Source of the DNA: Albugo candida
Taxonomy: Eukaryota; Oomycota; Peronosporomycetes; Albuginales; Albuginaceae
Direction of reading: 5' to 3'
DNA: 64,000 nucleotides
Assembly: GCA_905220665.1 (NCBI GenBank)
Contig: CAJNAR010000155.1
Span: forward strand, 496,001 to 560,000
The translations under genes were made by a program, and so were the position numbers. Below, piece by piece: positions 47,026-58,248 of this stretch. The first letter of the stretch is position 1. Each line of letters opens with the position of its first letter. Under the pieces are notes generated by a model. That model was not told the DNA's origin. It did not search any database and saw only the letters and a program-made list of their open reading frames with translations.

Positions 47026-47802
47026 ATGTACACTAGCGGGAGTCATTTCTACCTGCTTTTTCAGGTGATATGCTACATCGTACCGACCTCAGCGGGTGAC
47101 TGCGACATACCTCCAAATGGTTACATATGTGAAGATGAAAAGTCAGGAGAACTTGTTTCCGCAATTTCGATTGGCGGTGTGACCAGGAGAATGAAGTGCG
47201 ATACCTGGAGCAATGAGGATACTAAAATGATACCGATTTCTGTAATGATTGATCTCGAGCCCACCGGCATCGGGGAATGGTGTGATGACTTTCTCTATGT
47301 ATTCAAAGACGGAGAAATCTACATCTCACGGCGTATCAGATTGCCTAGAAACGATGACCGTCCAGAAATAAACGAGCAGGAAGTCAGCTATTTGTCATCA
47401 TATCCAAATCAAGGAATCGCTACATGGAGGATTAATATCTCGAGGACTGGTCGTGCGGGTATCTATTTTCCACGTTGGCCTCAAAGACGTGGTCACCTTG
47501 TAGAATCTTCACCTGCACAGGTTGAATTTCACACGGCGGATAAAGTGTATGCACCTCGTCCCTTCAAAGAATACATAGATTCGCCGGACATACCCTTTAA
47601 ACTACATCTGAGTGGTCGGGGAAATGTGGTATTAACAATTAAGCCCTCAGAAGTAGAGGAATTCAATACCAATACCAATTGGGACTTTGGGTACGAGCAG
47701 TTACAGCTATATGGATTCCAATTTATCAAAACTGGAGGTGAATTAAGAATAAGGGTGGGGATAAAAAAAACCTATGAAGAGCCTCCAGTGAGCGTAGCGT
47801 AA
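47026..47802 (+). CDS. Small secreted protein, family A, copy 3
   Basis: An intronless gene of 258 codons from the Met aligned with copies 1 and 2. Alternative in-frame Mets lie 5 and 9 codons upstream (47011 and 46999). The signal-like start (FYLLFQVICYIVPTS) precedes C26, C35, C58 and C86 in the family spacing, and the C-terminal block keeps VVLTIKPSEV, FGYEQLQLY and FIKTGGELRIRV. The middle is again diverged and Pro/Arg-rich (PRWPQRRG). It sits between TIR element T1 and a family B locus, the same gene order as copies 1 and 2 but without the rest of the large duplication. Function unknown; secretion is inferred. Confidence 0.75.
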   Translation: MYTSGSHFYLLFQVICYIVPTSAGDCDIPPNGYICEDEKSGELVSAISIGGVTRRMKCDTWSNEDTKMIPISVMIDLEPTGIGEWCDDFLYVFKDGEIYISRRIRLPRNDDRPEINEQEVSYLSSYPNQGIATWRINISRTGRAGIYFPRWPQRRGHLVESSPAQVEFHTADKVYAPRPFKEYIDSPDIPFKLHLSGRGNVVLTIKPSEVEEFNTNTNWDFGYEQLQLYGFQFIKTGGELRIRVGIKKTYEEPPVSVA

Positions 47803-48074
47803 GAATGATTCTAAGCCATCTACGGATGATCCGCTACAGTATAGATAGCACTTCAATATTAAAGTAGTCAAACTGATAATCAAATGAAGAAATTTTTCCA
47901 GCAACTTCGCTTTCCATTTTCTGTTTGCTAGCGTTTCTTTTGTATTCTATGATTGAGGAGCAGTGCATGCTACCTGCTCTGCGTTCTTTGTGCCGAATCA
48001 CAAAATCACTAGATCTATACTCACCCTAAATGCGAGAAAAAAAAACCGACCAGGCTTATTCACAATAGCATATT

Positions 48075-48726
48075 ATGATGGTATTCTACTTCATAGATTT
48101 ATCAAGCAATCCTCTCAACATAACCCCAATACGACGCGGAATACCTTCTTATGTCTTGCAATTCATTTTCACCCATTTTCCCATCTTTCTGCCTTTCACT
48201 GGATCATATAACTTGGTATATTTTTTCCAAGTTGAAGTGTCCCGTAGTCCGCTAAAGATTCCATTTTCATGGCTATCTACAGGTAGTCAATTCTGCTATA
48301 TCATTTCGTTACTTCTCAATTGTGTAGCTTACACACGATTAGAAATGCTGTCAGTCAGAAGAATAACGTGTATAATGTATAACGCGTCAACAGCAACAGC
48401 AATCGCAGTGGGCTGGCCCAAATCTCGACCACGGCAAAAAAAACGAAGGGAATGAGCCGACGTGAAATCCTCGCAATAGCTGTTCTCGTTCCATGCAAAC
48501 TTTTTTCATTAATGAGGCCTTGAATTGTGAAGCCCGCTGGAGGGCGTCAGCTTTGCTAATTGAAAATAGTTGCGGTAGAACCAAGCTGAACTGTGCTTGC
48601 AAACAAGATCGGATATTTTTCGCTTTTATGATCACAGAAAATCAAATCGACAATTTCAATGAAACGACCTTCACTACATCCTGTCTTGGTGACAGAACAT
48701 ATCCATATAGTCTGCCGCCAGGATAA
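48075..48726 (+). pseudogene. Family B locus, copy 3 (best preserved)
   Basis: Two open pieces: 48075-48455 (126 codons, hydrophobic FTHFPIFLPFTG near the middle, basic end) and 48493-48726 (77 codons, NCEARWRASALLIENSCGRT, then CACKQD and SCLGD), in different frames. Matching nucleotides follow family A copies 1 and 2. Either a frameshift or a missed intron separates the pieces. With six cysteines in the second part it could be a secreted protein. If spliced it would be a real gene; I favour decay. Confidence 0.4.
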
Positions 48727-48749
48727 AATTCTTTGTCTCTCTCGAAAGC

Positions 48750-49900
48750 GCTAGAATCTCATCAAGCACGACTGGCAAATTAGATTCAAAAATTTGCTCC
48801 TTTACCGGCTAAGCTAACGCACCACAGGCAAGATATTGCTTAGCGAAAAAAGTATGTTGAATCAGCTTTACATCCTGTACTGACTCAAACTCGTTACCAG
48901 CAACTTTCACCAAAGCAAAATGTTTTCGCATATTCTCCCTCCAGTGCGTTTTTGGTTTCATCGAATGCTCAAGTCGTACTGGATCATGTCGCTCGCGCCA
49001 AAAGACTTACAATTCGTAAAATGTTATCACTTCGGCTTCTGAATTAATTTCATGTTTTCATTGTTTTGCAGAAATTCCTTCGACTGGTTAAATCATCTAT
49101 TTGGAATATCTTGGTAGAACCGTTCTCACATTCCATGTTTGAAGCTCGCAGTCAATTAAATTTCTGTGATGCACAGGGTAGTTCATGTCGAAAAACGCGT
49201 ACGGTTCAGCAATCAAGCTTGTCACTGTTCATCGAGCACGTAGCAACGCTCGAGTGATATTATTTGGGATTATGGAACTTTTCAAAACATATAGTTCACT
49301 TCAGAATTTTTGGATGAATTACTTGTGAGCAGTGATCAATGTCTTCTTCAAGAGGTCGGCCTTCCATGCATGTCAAACGTGCATCAAGAACGAGAAGACG
49401 AAAGCAAACTAAACCGAACGCTCATCAATTATAGCAAGTGCGCCCAGCCGGTAACAACGTATTCGGATGCTGAATTTGCTCAGGATTGCTTGGTGTATTG
49501 TGTCTTGGGCAAGTTGACCTTCTGTATGGACATTCATTCATGAATCTTGCATTGGAGAAGAAAATTAGATAATGGCAGACGATGTGCAAGGAAATAGAGG
49601 CAGTTTAAGCATGCATTAGGAGCCCTTTCAATGTTTGGAAGTCGTTCGCCTTATCTCTATCGATATTGTGAATGTCACGGTTGGATTACATATCGCATTC
49701 AACCATAGAAGGCAAGTACGCTCAAGAAATCATTAAGGTTGCAAAGTCAGTATAATGCCTCAAGGCAGTATCATTGTACGGTGTTCTTTATATGAACTCG
49801 AATGAAATGGAAATAGGCCCCAACAGGTAGCAAATGAGAAAGTTATGGTCGAAAGCTCACAGCAATCTCAAGCATCAACAAAGAGTGTAGCTAACGTTAT
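48750..49900 (+). pseudogene. Decayed family D and C sequences
   Basis: ORFs at 49066-49257 and 49310-49543 are open. The latter region matches 7540-7700 (strings catgtcaaacg and cggtaacaacg). Further on, 49620-49900 matches the end of family C (peptides IVNVTVGLH and GCKVSIMPQGSIIV). The two families thus lie end to end here and may be halves of one ancestral gene. Many stops; no domain recognised. Confidence 0.35.
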
Positions 49901-50230
49901 AGGACTATTTTTTTAAAATAGTAAGCGCCTTGAAAATGTAGAAGTCCTATTGTTTATCCTTTCCCTAGAAAGAACTTTCGTTTCTACGCAACCAACAATT
50001 TCTTCCCCAATTCTACGTAATGCTCCTCAGTTAGCGCTGCTGCCATCCGAAGTGAACGGCCGATATAGTGTAATAATTGGCTCGCGGTATTTACTACTTC
50101 TAACACTGTTGCCCACCAAACTACTGAAGCTGGTACTCGTCTACCAAAAGATCGAGGAAACAAAGACTGACTTGTGTATATCAGAAGAGCAAAAACCTCC
50201 CTAACTCTTTCTTTTTTGTGCAAATGCGAC

Positions 50231-50338
50231 TGTTATCAAAAGTTACCATATGCACTTCCTATGTAACCTGTCCGCATCCAACCTACAACATCGCACACTA
50301 TTTCAAACAGCACAGTCGTTAAATGACATCTTCCAACA
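50231..50338 (-). repeat. Copia element, 3' LTR
   Basis: 108 bp beginning tgttatc and ending ttccaaca, matched by 55067-55174 with about 16 differences by eye. The element is transcribed on the minus strand, so this is the 3' LTR. Confidence 0.75.
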
Positions 50339-50371
50339 CTCCTTCTCGGCCGTGTTGTGGTTACTGCAAAC

Positions 50372-50821
50372 TCATGAGTACGCGCACACTGTCGAGCTTG
50401 TGGGAATCGAGCGCTTCGTCAATATCTCAGCGATAATCTTGTTCGAAGGTACGTGATGCGGTACAATAACCCCTCGTCTCGCTTGATCACACACGAACTT
50501 CATCTTTATGTCGATGTGGTTCGCTTTTGCAGGTGATGACTCGCCTTCCCGGTTCTTGATCACAGCCTGATTGTAAATCATCATTAGCATCGGGGTCACA
50601 ATGACCAAGCCCAGCTCATGCAACAGTTCCCGGACACCACGTAACTCTCTCGCCCCGTCAGAAGCAGCGACAAACTCAGCTTCCATCGTGGACAACGATA
50701 CACCACCCTTTTTCTTGCACGTCCAGCTGATAAGCTTGCCAATCATCATCACGACGGCTCCGGTCAATGACTTTGCGATCCACCTTGTCCGATGCAGAAT
50801 CTGCATCGCTGAATGACGCAA
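50372..50821 (-). pseudogene. Copia RNase H
   Basis: 149 codons with GGVSLSTMEAEFVAASDGAR and HIDIKMKFVCDQARRG...LTK, the standard end of copia polyproteins (ribonuclease H degrading the RNA of the hybrid). Start is missing; another RNase H/connection fragment lies at 50829-51059 in a different frame. Confidence 0.8.
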
Positions 50822-51432
50822 GATTCAGCTAAGAAACAGTACCTGGGTCAGTGACCATGTGAAGATTGAGCGTCTTGCTCCCCTTCAAAAAACGTACGAT
50901 GCGTTTTGCAAGATTCCAATCGCGCAATCTTGGCTGATGTGTTGGTCTTCTTGCCTTATGAACAGAGAAAACTGTCATGCCGCCGAGTCGGGCAACACGA
51001 CTGAGCTGACCGTATGCTCGATAAGCCATGACGTCACAGGCTGACGTCATTAGGAGCATTCTGGAGGGACCTAGAATGATAGGTTAGAGGTAGCACAGGG
51101 TAGCGAACCAAGGACCTATATTAAGGCACTTTTCAATTACTAAGTGAACAACAAGTATTCACAAAAGCGATGTCGGGTCGGGTGCAACGTGACACCTATA
51201 GCAGACTACCTACGAGAGATTAAAAACTCTTGACTGTTGGATGACCATCGCTCCCATGAACCAGCAGCAGATCTTCGTTACCCAAAGATACCTCGTAGCT
51301 ATCATCGCCGATTGGTGCGCGCACGGTTTTGACCAAGCTCATTCCCCGCATCACGAAGAAGATCATCGATCGCCTCTTCCTGATCCAGAACGTATCCGCT
51401 TTCTCGATGGTGTTGATGCGCACTGCAAGAAA

Positions 51433-51876
51433 TTATCGGTCTGGCCCAAGCTGCTTGATGAACAAGGACGAGAGACTCTTGAAAAAATCTTGGATCAAAT
51501 CAGTATTTGACGATCTTACGAGAAGGTCATCTACGTATACCCCAACCACGATGATGGTGTCGCCTATACCCTTGTAATAAAGACACATATCCGTGATACA
51601 GCGCCCATATCCAGCTTCAGTAAGTTTCATTTGAAGCAATTTTCTCCATAATTGACCGGCCTGCTTGAGACCGTGTAGTGTCTTCTTCAATTTCAATACA
51701 AGTTCACTGCGCCTTCTATCTCTAAACTCTTGGAGGTATTGATGTGTCAACACCATCCCGTCTGGTACATGCAGAAAAATGTCCAACCCACTTTCTTTGT
51801 CTGTCCGAGCCATATGCGTTTGGTACGTCGCCATGGTGAGCAGGAACTCTCCAAATACCCGCCAGAGACAGCACAA
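51433..51876 (-). pseudogene. Copia reverse transcriptase
   Basis: 147 codons with LKKTLHGLKQAGQLWRK and the catalytic YVDDLL string. The N-terminal fingers are lost in stops between 51877 and 52500 and the thumb continues out of frame at 51220-51423. Inactive by truncation. Confidence 0.85.
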
Positions 51877-52558
51877 TTTTCACTGTTGACATGGCCATAA
51901 CGCCGGAAAAGTTAAAAAGAAATCTACTCCGAACTTTTGCTCATTTTCACATGCAACAAGGCGAGCTTTGAATCTTTCATTTTTGCCTTCGGAGTCAGTC
52001 TTCGTCTTGAAAATCCACTTGCTGTGCAACGCATTGCTGTCCCGAGGTCGTTTGATGACTTCGAAAACTCCTAGCGAATTAAAGCAGAACTGTTCTCTTC
52101 CATCGCTTTATTTTATTAGTGTGCCTTCGAGCTATTTATACATTCGCCATAATTAGATGGATCGCGCGTAGCAATGTGATTTACCACTTCTTCAGCTATC
52201 TCCTTCAGCTGACCATCCATCGCGGGATTTCTTGTTGTCGAACGCGTCACATGTCGCGATCTTTGCCAAGCCTTATTCTTCTTTTTCGCAACGTCGTGAT
52301 TCACTTCATCTGCAGTATTATCTGACAAGGCAATTTTTGGATCACTCCTTCTGATGTCTCGCCTCTATCGCTGATACTAAATTCAGTTCCACGCTGAACA
52401 TGCGAATTTTGTGCTGCAGTCAAAGTTTCGATTTCGATATTCTTGACATGCTGAGTAACAACGATCAACCTTTCCTTTTTCACATACACGCGAAATCCCT
52501 TCATCTCATCACTTGTGCCGATGATTATTCCAACTTGCCTTCGCTGTTGTAGAGAATT

Positions 52559-53071
52559 CTAGCGCTGGTCTCTGTACACAGAACATATGGAGCCAAAAGC
52601 CATAATCTCAAATCTGGTACTTTTCGAGTCAAAACTTCTTGAGATGATGCCCTGTAGAGCGGCATGGACTTCGATAAAGTATGTACGCTGCGTACTCCAC
52701 GGAATCTCCCAGAAATATCGAGGCAATCCACACGCAAAAATCATGCATCTGGCCAAGTTTAAAATAGTCTTGTGCATCCGCTCTGCCTTTCCATTCGACG
52801 CCTGGTTTCTAGGCTCAGAGACTTGACGCGCAACCCCCGTTTTCTTGCAGAATATATCGACATTTTGGTATTCGCGACCTCCATCAGTGCGCGTTACATG
52901 AACTCGGCAGTTGAACATTTTCTCGAAGAAGACCAAAAAACTTTCAAATTTCTTTGTTGCCGCGTCCTTCGTATTGGCGGGAAAAATGCGACAATAGTTT
53001 GACTTGTGATCAACGAAGTTTATCAGGTATCGATTACCCAGCCGATCCTTCGGTGTCATCGGTCCCTTCAA
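52559..53071 (-). pseudogene. Copia integrase core
   Basis: 170 codons with the DDE-type rve domain: LINFVDHKSNYCRIF (first Asp), HVTRTDGGREYQN (second Asp) and NGKAERMHKTILN (Glu). All three catalytic positions are visible, but the frame is cut off on both sides. Confidence 0.85.
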
Positions 53072-53188
53072 GTCACTTCATATCACTCATCCAACTCCGT
53101 CGATAGGTGAATTCTTGCCCGTGTCTTGTTTCGACTGGTCGTTCTTTGTTCGCTTTCCCAGCGCGCAGGTTAAACAATTAACGCGTTT

Positions 53189-53554
53189 TTAGTCACTCAG
53201 CCGTATCCCTGGTCTCGGGTCTTTACACATACGCTCGATAGTGTCATACGACAAATGAGCCATACGTTGATGGAACTGCATTAGCGTGCCGACTTGCACA
53301 TCTTTATCATCGCTGACAGTCGATTCTTCATATATTACCGCCATAATCACATCGCGTGCACTCGTGGGCGGGCGTTTTGATTCGACTTGAAGCACTAGCT
53401 CGTTATCTTTCATTTGTACATCAAACACCGCCGCACCACTTCTGGAATGCACTAGTGACCGGGAACCATCCACATATGCAAGTTTGAGACCCTTTTTTCT
53501 CCAGCTTTCCATACGATATAATATTCCTCGTAATTGATGGGAAAAGGTGGGCAT
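53189..53554 (-). pseudogene. Copia GAG-pre-integrase region
   Basis: 121 codons. FHQRMAHLSYDTIERM is the HHCC-type pre-integrase motif start. The preceding ORF 53421-53618 overlaps in another frame and carries the end of the protease region (LTDAHLFPSI). Confidence 0.75.
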
Positions 53555-53776
53555 CAGTTAATCTTACGGTACGAGGTTCCCCAGCTACAGTTACATGAAG
53601 CAGATCTGAACCAACCATCGTGACACGCAGTGATTTTCAATCCGGTAACATGCATCCGGTGTCACAATCACCAGGTTCCTAAAGCATTTTTTGGTCGTTC
53701 ACAAAATGTCGACTGGACCCGCTGTCCAAAATCCGCTGATCCTGAACAATTTCTTGATCACCAACTACAGCGAGAA

Positions 53777-54334
53777 TCACATGAAAACCACCACGTTCGT
53801 GTCCTTTTCCCCCACCCTTTTTTTCTTCTTTCCACTACAATCAACTGCAATGTGCCCAACATTGTTGAAATTGTAACAAGTTTGGGTATCTTTTCGTGGC
53901 TGTTCTGCTCCTACATGCAGCACAGCATCCTTCCCGATAGACTTTGCACCATGCACATCAGTTTTAATCGCTGGCACGAAATGGGCCATCTCCTCGGCGT
54001 GTCGCAAATAATCCGTGCGATAATTATCGTATATAGCCATAAGTACGTGTCGTAGGTCAGTTGATGCGTATTGAACGATATTTTCGAGCACTAGCGTCTC
54101 TGTGCCACCCGTCGCATCACTCACAGCGACTAGATACAGAAAATGTTCGGTCCAAGAACGCTTCGGGTCCTTTCTCGCGGTCAGTAGCTTGGTTGCTTGA
54201 GCTTTAGTGATAGTGGTCCGAAAAGTCTGGTGCAAACATTCCATGATGTATTGTAGCATCGGTTTCTGCTGCCACCAGGTGTCGAGTTGCTTGTGGTGAT
54301 ACCGTTCCGCATTGCCACTCAGGCAATGCCCCAA
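53777..54334 (-). pseudogene. Copia gag, C-terminal part with zinc knuckle
   Basis: 185 codons with an UBN2-like gag segment and a CCHC-like knuckle CYNFNNVGHIAVDC in which one Cys is changed to Asn. A further upstream gag part lies at 54614-54916 (LEALTAMQERMSRLEM, coiled coil) and is separated by stops at 54335-54613. Confidence 0.75.
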
Positions 54335-54613
54335 AAGGTCAGCCTTGACTCCTTCTGACCACTAGAAACCACACGCAATCTGATCCAGCACCAGCTGTCG
54401 AACGAAACGATGAACCCAATCCAAAAATTAAGAACCTAGCCCTTCGTAGAGCTCCTTTACGTCAAATGGGCGAATAGACAGTTTTCTCTGCCGAGCATCA
54501 GGTACTCTAACCCCAACCATTTGAGGTGAGTTATGACATGGTGGTGTGTTGGGTGGTATCGGTGCTTGCTGCGGCATCTGAGCCTGAGAATTGATTGACC
54601 TTGCCTCATGGCT

Positions 54614-54916
54614 TCATATTCCTGATGCTGACGGTACATCGAGCTCTGAAAATATGGTACCCTTTTTACTGGGGCTTGGGCCAGGTGGAGGCGTCTGTAA
54701 GAGCGCGCTCATCTCTATGCGCGACAAGGCAAAACTTCTCCCAAACGCCGACTGAAATACACCAGTTTCTTGAGCGCCCCTCATGCGCTCGTCCTCTTGC
54801 CTCTTGATTTCTGACATCTCTAGCCGACTCATGCGTTCTTGCATGGCCGTCAGTGCCTCGAGTATCTTGGGATCCAAATCACTAGAGGCACTTCTCACCT
54901 CAGGAGCATCTGCCAC
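54614..54916 (-). pseudogene. Copia gag, N-terminal part
   Basis: 100 codons beginning MADAPEVRSASSDLD, a predicted short coiled coil, then a Pro/Ser-rich segment. It lies 150 bp inside the 5' LTR, where gag should start. Confidence 0.65.
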
Positions 54917-55066
54917 TGTTGTCTCGTTGGGTGCATATGTGTCGACCTATACGAGGCCGTCTGGTGTCGTTTCTGCGCGCTCGGCGCACGTGGGCACGAT
55001 AGACGTCTTTGGGATCATAACCTATACAGCCTGCCTGCCTCTTTCTTTTTCGTGTAACTGTGAAAC

Positions 55067-55174
55067 TGCTATTAACTTTTATCATATGCATTTCTTATGC
55101 GACCTGTCCGCATTCAACCTACAACATCGCGCACTATTTCAAACAGCACGGTCATTAAAGGACATATTCCAACA
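55067..55174 (-). repeat. Copia element, 5' LTR
   Basis: 108 bp beginning tgctatta and ending ttccaaca; the partner of 50231-50338. The stretch acctacaacatcgc and atttcaaacagcac are identical in both. Confidence 0.75.
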
Positions 55175-55329
55175 GAAGGCAGTTGAATGTGTTCAGATCT
55201 ATTCATAGAGATTCGGTTTTATGCGGGTATGCGTGGCAAGAAATTCGCTTTTTTAACGTGTTGTTGTTTGTCAACATTGATATACCTCGAAACATAATAG
55301 ATCGAACGAGCAGCAGCAATTTTCTTTCC

Positions 55330-56575
55330 ACTAAAAAAAGAAGGGAATTGCTAACCTCAACCCATGCATTCTTTAACCAGTCATATTTCATCATTTAAGT
55401 TAGTCATTTTTGATTGATTTGATAAAGTTGAACTTGATGCAGGACGCAACCTGCAACTCCAGGCATTCTTTCGTGTTGCTTGACAAATACTGCATCTGTG
55501 AAGGCAACGATTTGTGGATTAGAAATCCGAATTTGATTTTCTGCCTGGACATATTCAAAGCTGAAGAATCTCTTTGTGTTGAATGATTGCGTGAACCTGA
55601 TGACCTGCCTCTTCTCCTGATTGGTGGAGGATCTTGGTTTGTTGTGATTGTGTCTAATTTTTCACGAATTGTAAATGTGGTATTGCTGACGAAGTAGCTC
55701 CAAAGTTAGCAAGTCAAATTTTTCTGGCCTTTTTATATCAATGTTGTAGATTGGCAATGATAGGTTGATGGGGATTATCTGCTTGAGCCACCATTGTGAG
55801 TCGACGTCTTCTTTTGCAAGTGGTATGTTGTGTTGAATAGGGACATAACAGCGTTTTTTAACAAGTAAATCTTCCAAAGGTATGTGACCACCAAGATCCT
55901 TCCTGCGTAAAGCTAACGTGATGTTATTAACATCTTTTAATGTAGCACAGACGATTGCCCATTCAATTGAAGCATTGATAAGATTGTTCTGGGAGAGACA
56001 GCAGCATTGTGAAGTGAAGCCACGGCTGACATGCAGTATTCCATAGCCTGCATACAGAAGTATATGCACTAAGGTGCACAAGTTCATGGTTGCGAGTACT
56101 ATTTTCTATCTCCAACTGTTCCTTCCTGCACTTTTAAGTGACTTGGAAAGCACAGTTAAAACAATCATGGATTAGTTTCCTCGCGTTTTTGGGGTGTTCT
56201 GGGTCGTGATGACTACCAGCATGCTCGAATTTTTAAAATTTTTCTCGCACTTCGTTCTCAGGACGGTTTCCGACTTTTCTGGATCGTGCAAGTTTCACTG
56301 GAAAGCCGTCAGAGAGTGCCGCAGCTCTAATTGCTTGTTCACCGTCCTCGAGAGAGATCCACGTCAAGGTCAGAAGGCTGGGGATAGACATTTATTCGGG
56401 AAGGTAGATGATTGACGGTAGATTCGATGTCAAAAACGCCAACCGATATTATTCATAATTGATTACTATGACCAAGAGTGACTGGCTAGATTATGAATGA
56501 TGAAATTTGATTAGTTAAAAAATCCATGGGGAGACTTCAGTAAAATGCGAGGGTGAGTTTAGCGATTTCCTTAAA
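55330..56575. mobile_element. TIR transposon T1, copy upstream of family A copy 4
   Basis: The left end (55341-55397: acctcaacccatgcatt, then agtcatatttcatcattt) is repeated inverted at 56498-56575. The left 280 bp are nearly the same as 45960-46245. The interior differs after about 55627 and includes a minus ORF (55662-56087, 141 codons, LELLRQQYH end) absent from the other copy. No transposase motif. The right end is followed directly by sequence homologous to the upstream region of family A copy 3. Confidence 0.65.
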
Positions 56576-56599
56576 AGAGTTGTTTCGATTGTTAATCAA

Positions 56600-57290
56600 G
56601 CTGTAAACGTGATGACATAGGATACGCATCCTTCTTCCGTTGGGTTTGTGAGTGATATTAGCCATTTAATTTACCCATGCAAAAAATACTAGAGTAGAGC
56701 TGTATATACTCCGACTCAGTTCTGCCTAGTTTTCAAGCTATATGCTACTCTATACAGGAGGTAAATCTGACTAAGCACGGTTGCGACGTTCAACAGGGGA
56801 TGTGGATATGATGGATGTATCGGGGGATAACCGTGTCTCATATGCACCGCAATTACCAAAACATCCAATCTACACAGGGGAGACGTCGCGGGATAGGGCG
56901 AGCTCGTAAACAAATATCAGGCATATTACAATACATTGCTCGCTTATGAGACGTGTCAAAACAAGCCTTTTGCTATGACGGTAATAGCTTACGTTGATGC
57001 TTGGACACGTACACAAAACATCAAATCCGAAATGTGCAAACAACCGGGAGAGTTGATTATGGAGGATTGAATCAACTATTTCAGACAGGCTATTACAACG
57101 GATTCGTAATTGTTGGGCAAACTGTTCATATGATGAGAGAATTCAAGATGGACATGCGATAAATGGATGCTGATCTCGAATTTCACGACTTAAAACACAA
57201 ATCTACCGCGCTTTGAAGGAAGAAGGTCTGCAACATTGCGTGGAGCAGGTGGATTCGAAGGATCGTAAATTAGATGGTTAAAGGTTTATA
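56600..57290 (+). pseudogene. Family A copy 4, 5' part (pseudogene)
   Basis: Plus-strand sequence matching the upstream region and first half of family A. SFQAICYSIQEVNLTKHGCD (56728-56787) corresponds to the signal peptide and first Cys of copy 3. Around 57090-57180, NGFVIVGQTVHMMREF matches the ISIGGVTRRMKC region. Stops and shifts interrupt it (for example after QQGMWI). The upstream aagctgtaaacg...catccttctt string matches that of copy 3, showing that the promoter region was duplicated too. The rest of the gene lies beyond the gypsy element at 61.4 kb. Confidence 0.65.
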
Positions 57291-58248
57291 TCCTGCGGCT
57301 TTAAACAAAAATTTTGGAGAAGCTAAATATGGACACCAATAAACATTTGAATAGAATTCAGGTGGCGTTCTACCAATGCTGTCTAGTACAATGGAGAAGC
57401 TTCATGGATGGGAACCTGAGGCTACCTCTTGATTTCAATACGAAATGCTGCGTCTACGAAAACACGATTGTCTCCTGTTCAGCAATGACGTGGTCCTGTT
57501 CAGAATAATATGCCTAAAAAAGTGGAGAATGGGCAACAAGTGTCACAATTGGGTCTGCCGCATACCAGAGTCGAATGTTTGAAATGTAAAAGCGCGGAAA
57601 ATTCGGTCAGAAGATGCCCGCTGTGCGTACCAGGTAAAAGGGAATCTCTTAAGGAAGCGAAAAAGCAATCGTGAAGGATATTATACCGATCCACAGAACA
57701 TGAAGAAAGCTGCTTGAGTGAAAGAGAAGGGGACTTCTTCGCTACCGTGGATGGCATAACAAATGTAGATACGTTATTGGACTCTGAGTTGGATTGCAAG
57801 ATCGTGTCCGTGGGATCGTGGGCGTCTTCGAATTAAAGAATTTGTTCGTGTGAGTCAATACAGCACGCCAATGAAGATACATACTCCTGGAGACACGCCA
57901 ATATGGATAAAGCGTCAAGTTTTGTTGGATTGTGTAGAATTTTCAAAGTCGAGTGGAGCTCTTATGTGGAGAAATCTGGAGGTGGTGGTCAATGAAAAAG
58001 CCTAGTCTCTAACGCGATTGATTGATCAGAGCATGATGGAGCTAATGGGATATTCCACCAATGCTATTTTGGGAGCAGCAAAATAAGGGACGCTCCGGGG
58101 AACAAAGATAGTACTGAAGTTAGTATCTTTTAATGTAGTGTGTTGAAAAAATGCCAGGGAGTGTGCTATGCCAACTACAACAGCGAGCTTAATTAGATAA
58201 AAACCTATATGATGTAGCCAGAGGCGGTCAACGCTTAGAACCAAAGAG

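Larger units (their letters stand above)
50231..55174 (-). mobile_element. Degenerate Ty1/copia LTR retrotransposon
   Basis: About 4.9 kb, minus strand. Order from high to low coordinates: 5' LTR, gag with zinc knuckle, GAG-pre-integrase, integrase, reverse transcriptase, RNase H, 3' LTR. This is the copia order (integrase before RT). Every domain is broken into separate frames by stops or shifts. LTR divergence of roughly 15 percent by eye indicates an old insertion. The 5 bp flanking the two LTRs do not match, so no target-site duplication remains. Confidence 0.88.

Noticed and set aside
50601..50816. Plus-strand ORFs across the copia element (for example 50601, 52587, 53630, 54783)
   Set aside because: All antisense to recognisable gag/pol domains on the minus strand.
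50226..55179. Target-site duplication of the copia element
   Set aside because: The five bases outside the two LTRs (gcgac and gaagg) do not match; old insertion or rearranged flank.
55662..56087. 141-codon minus ORF inside T1 copy 2 as a transposase
   Set aside because: No catalytic DDE/DDD motif or helix-turn-helix recognisable, and it is absent from the other T1 copy.
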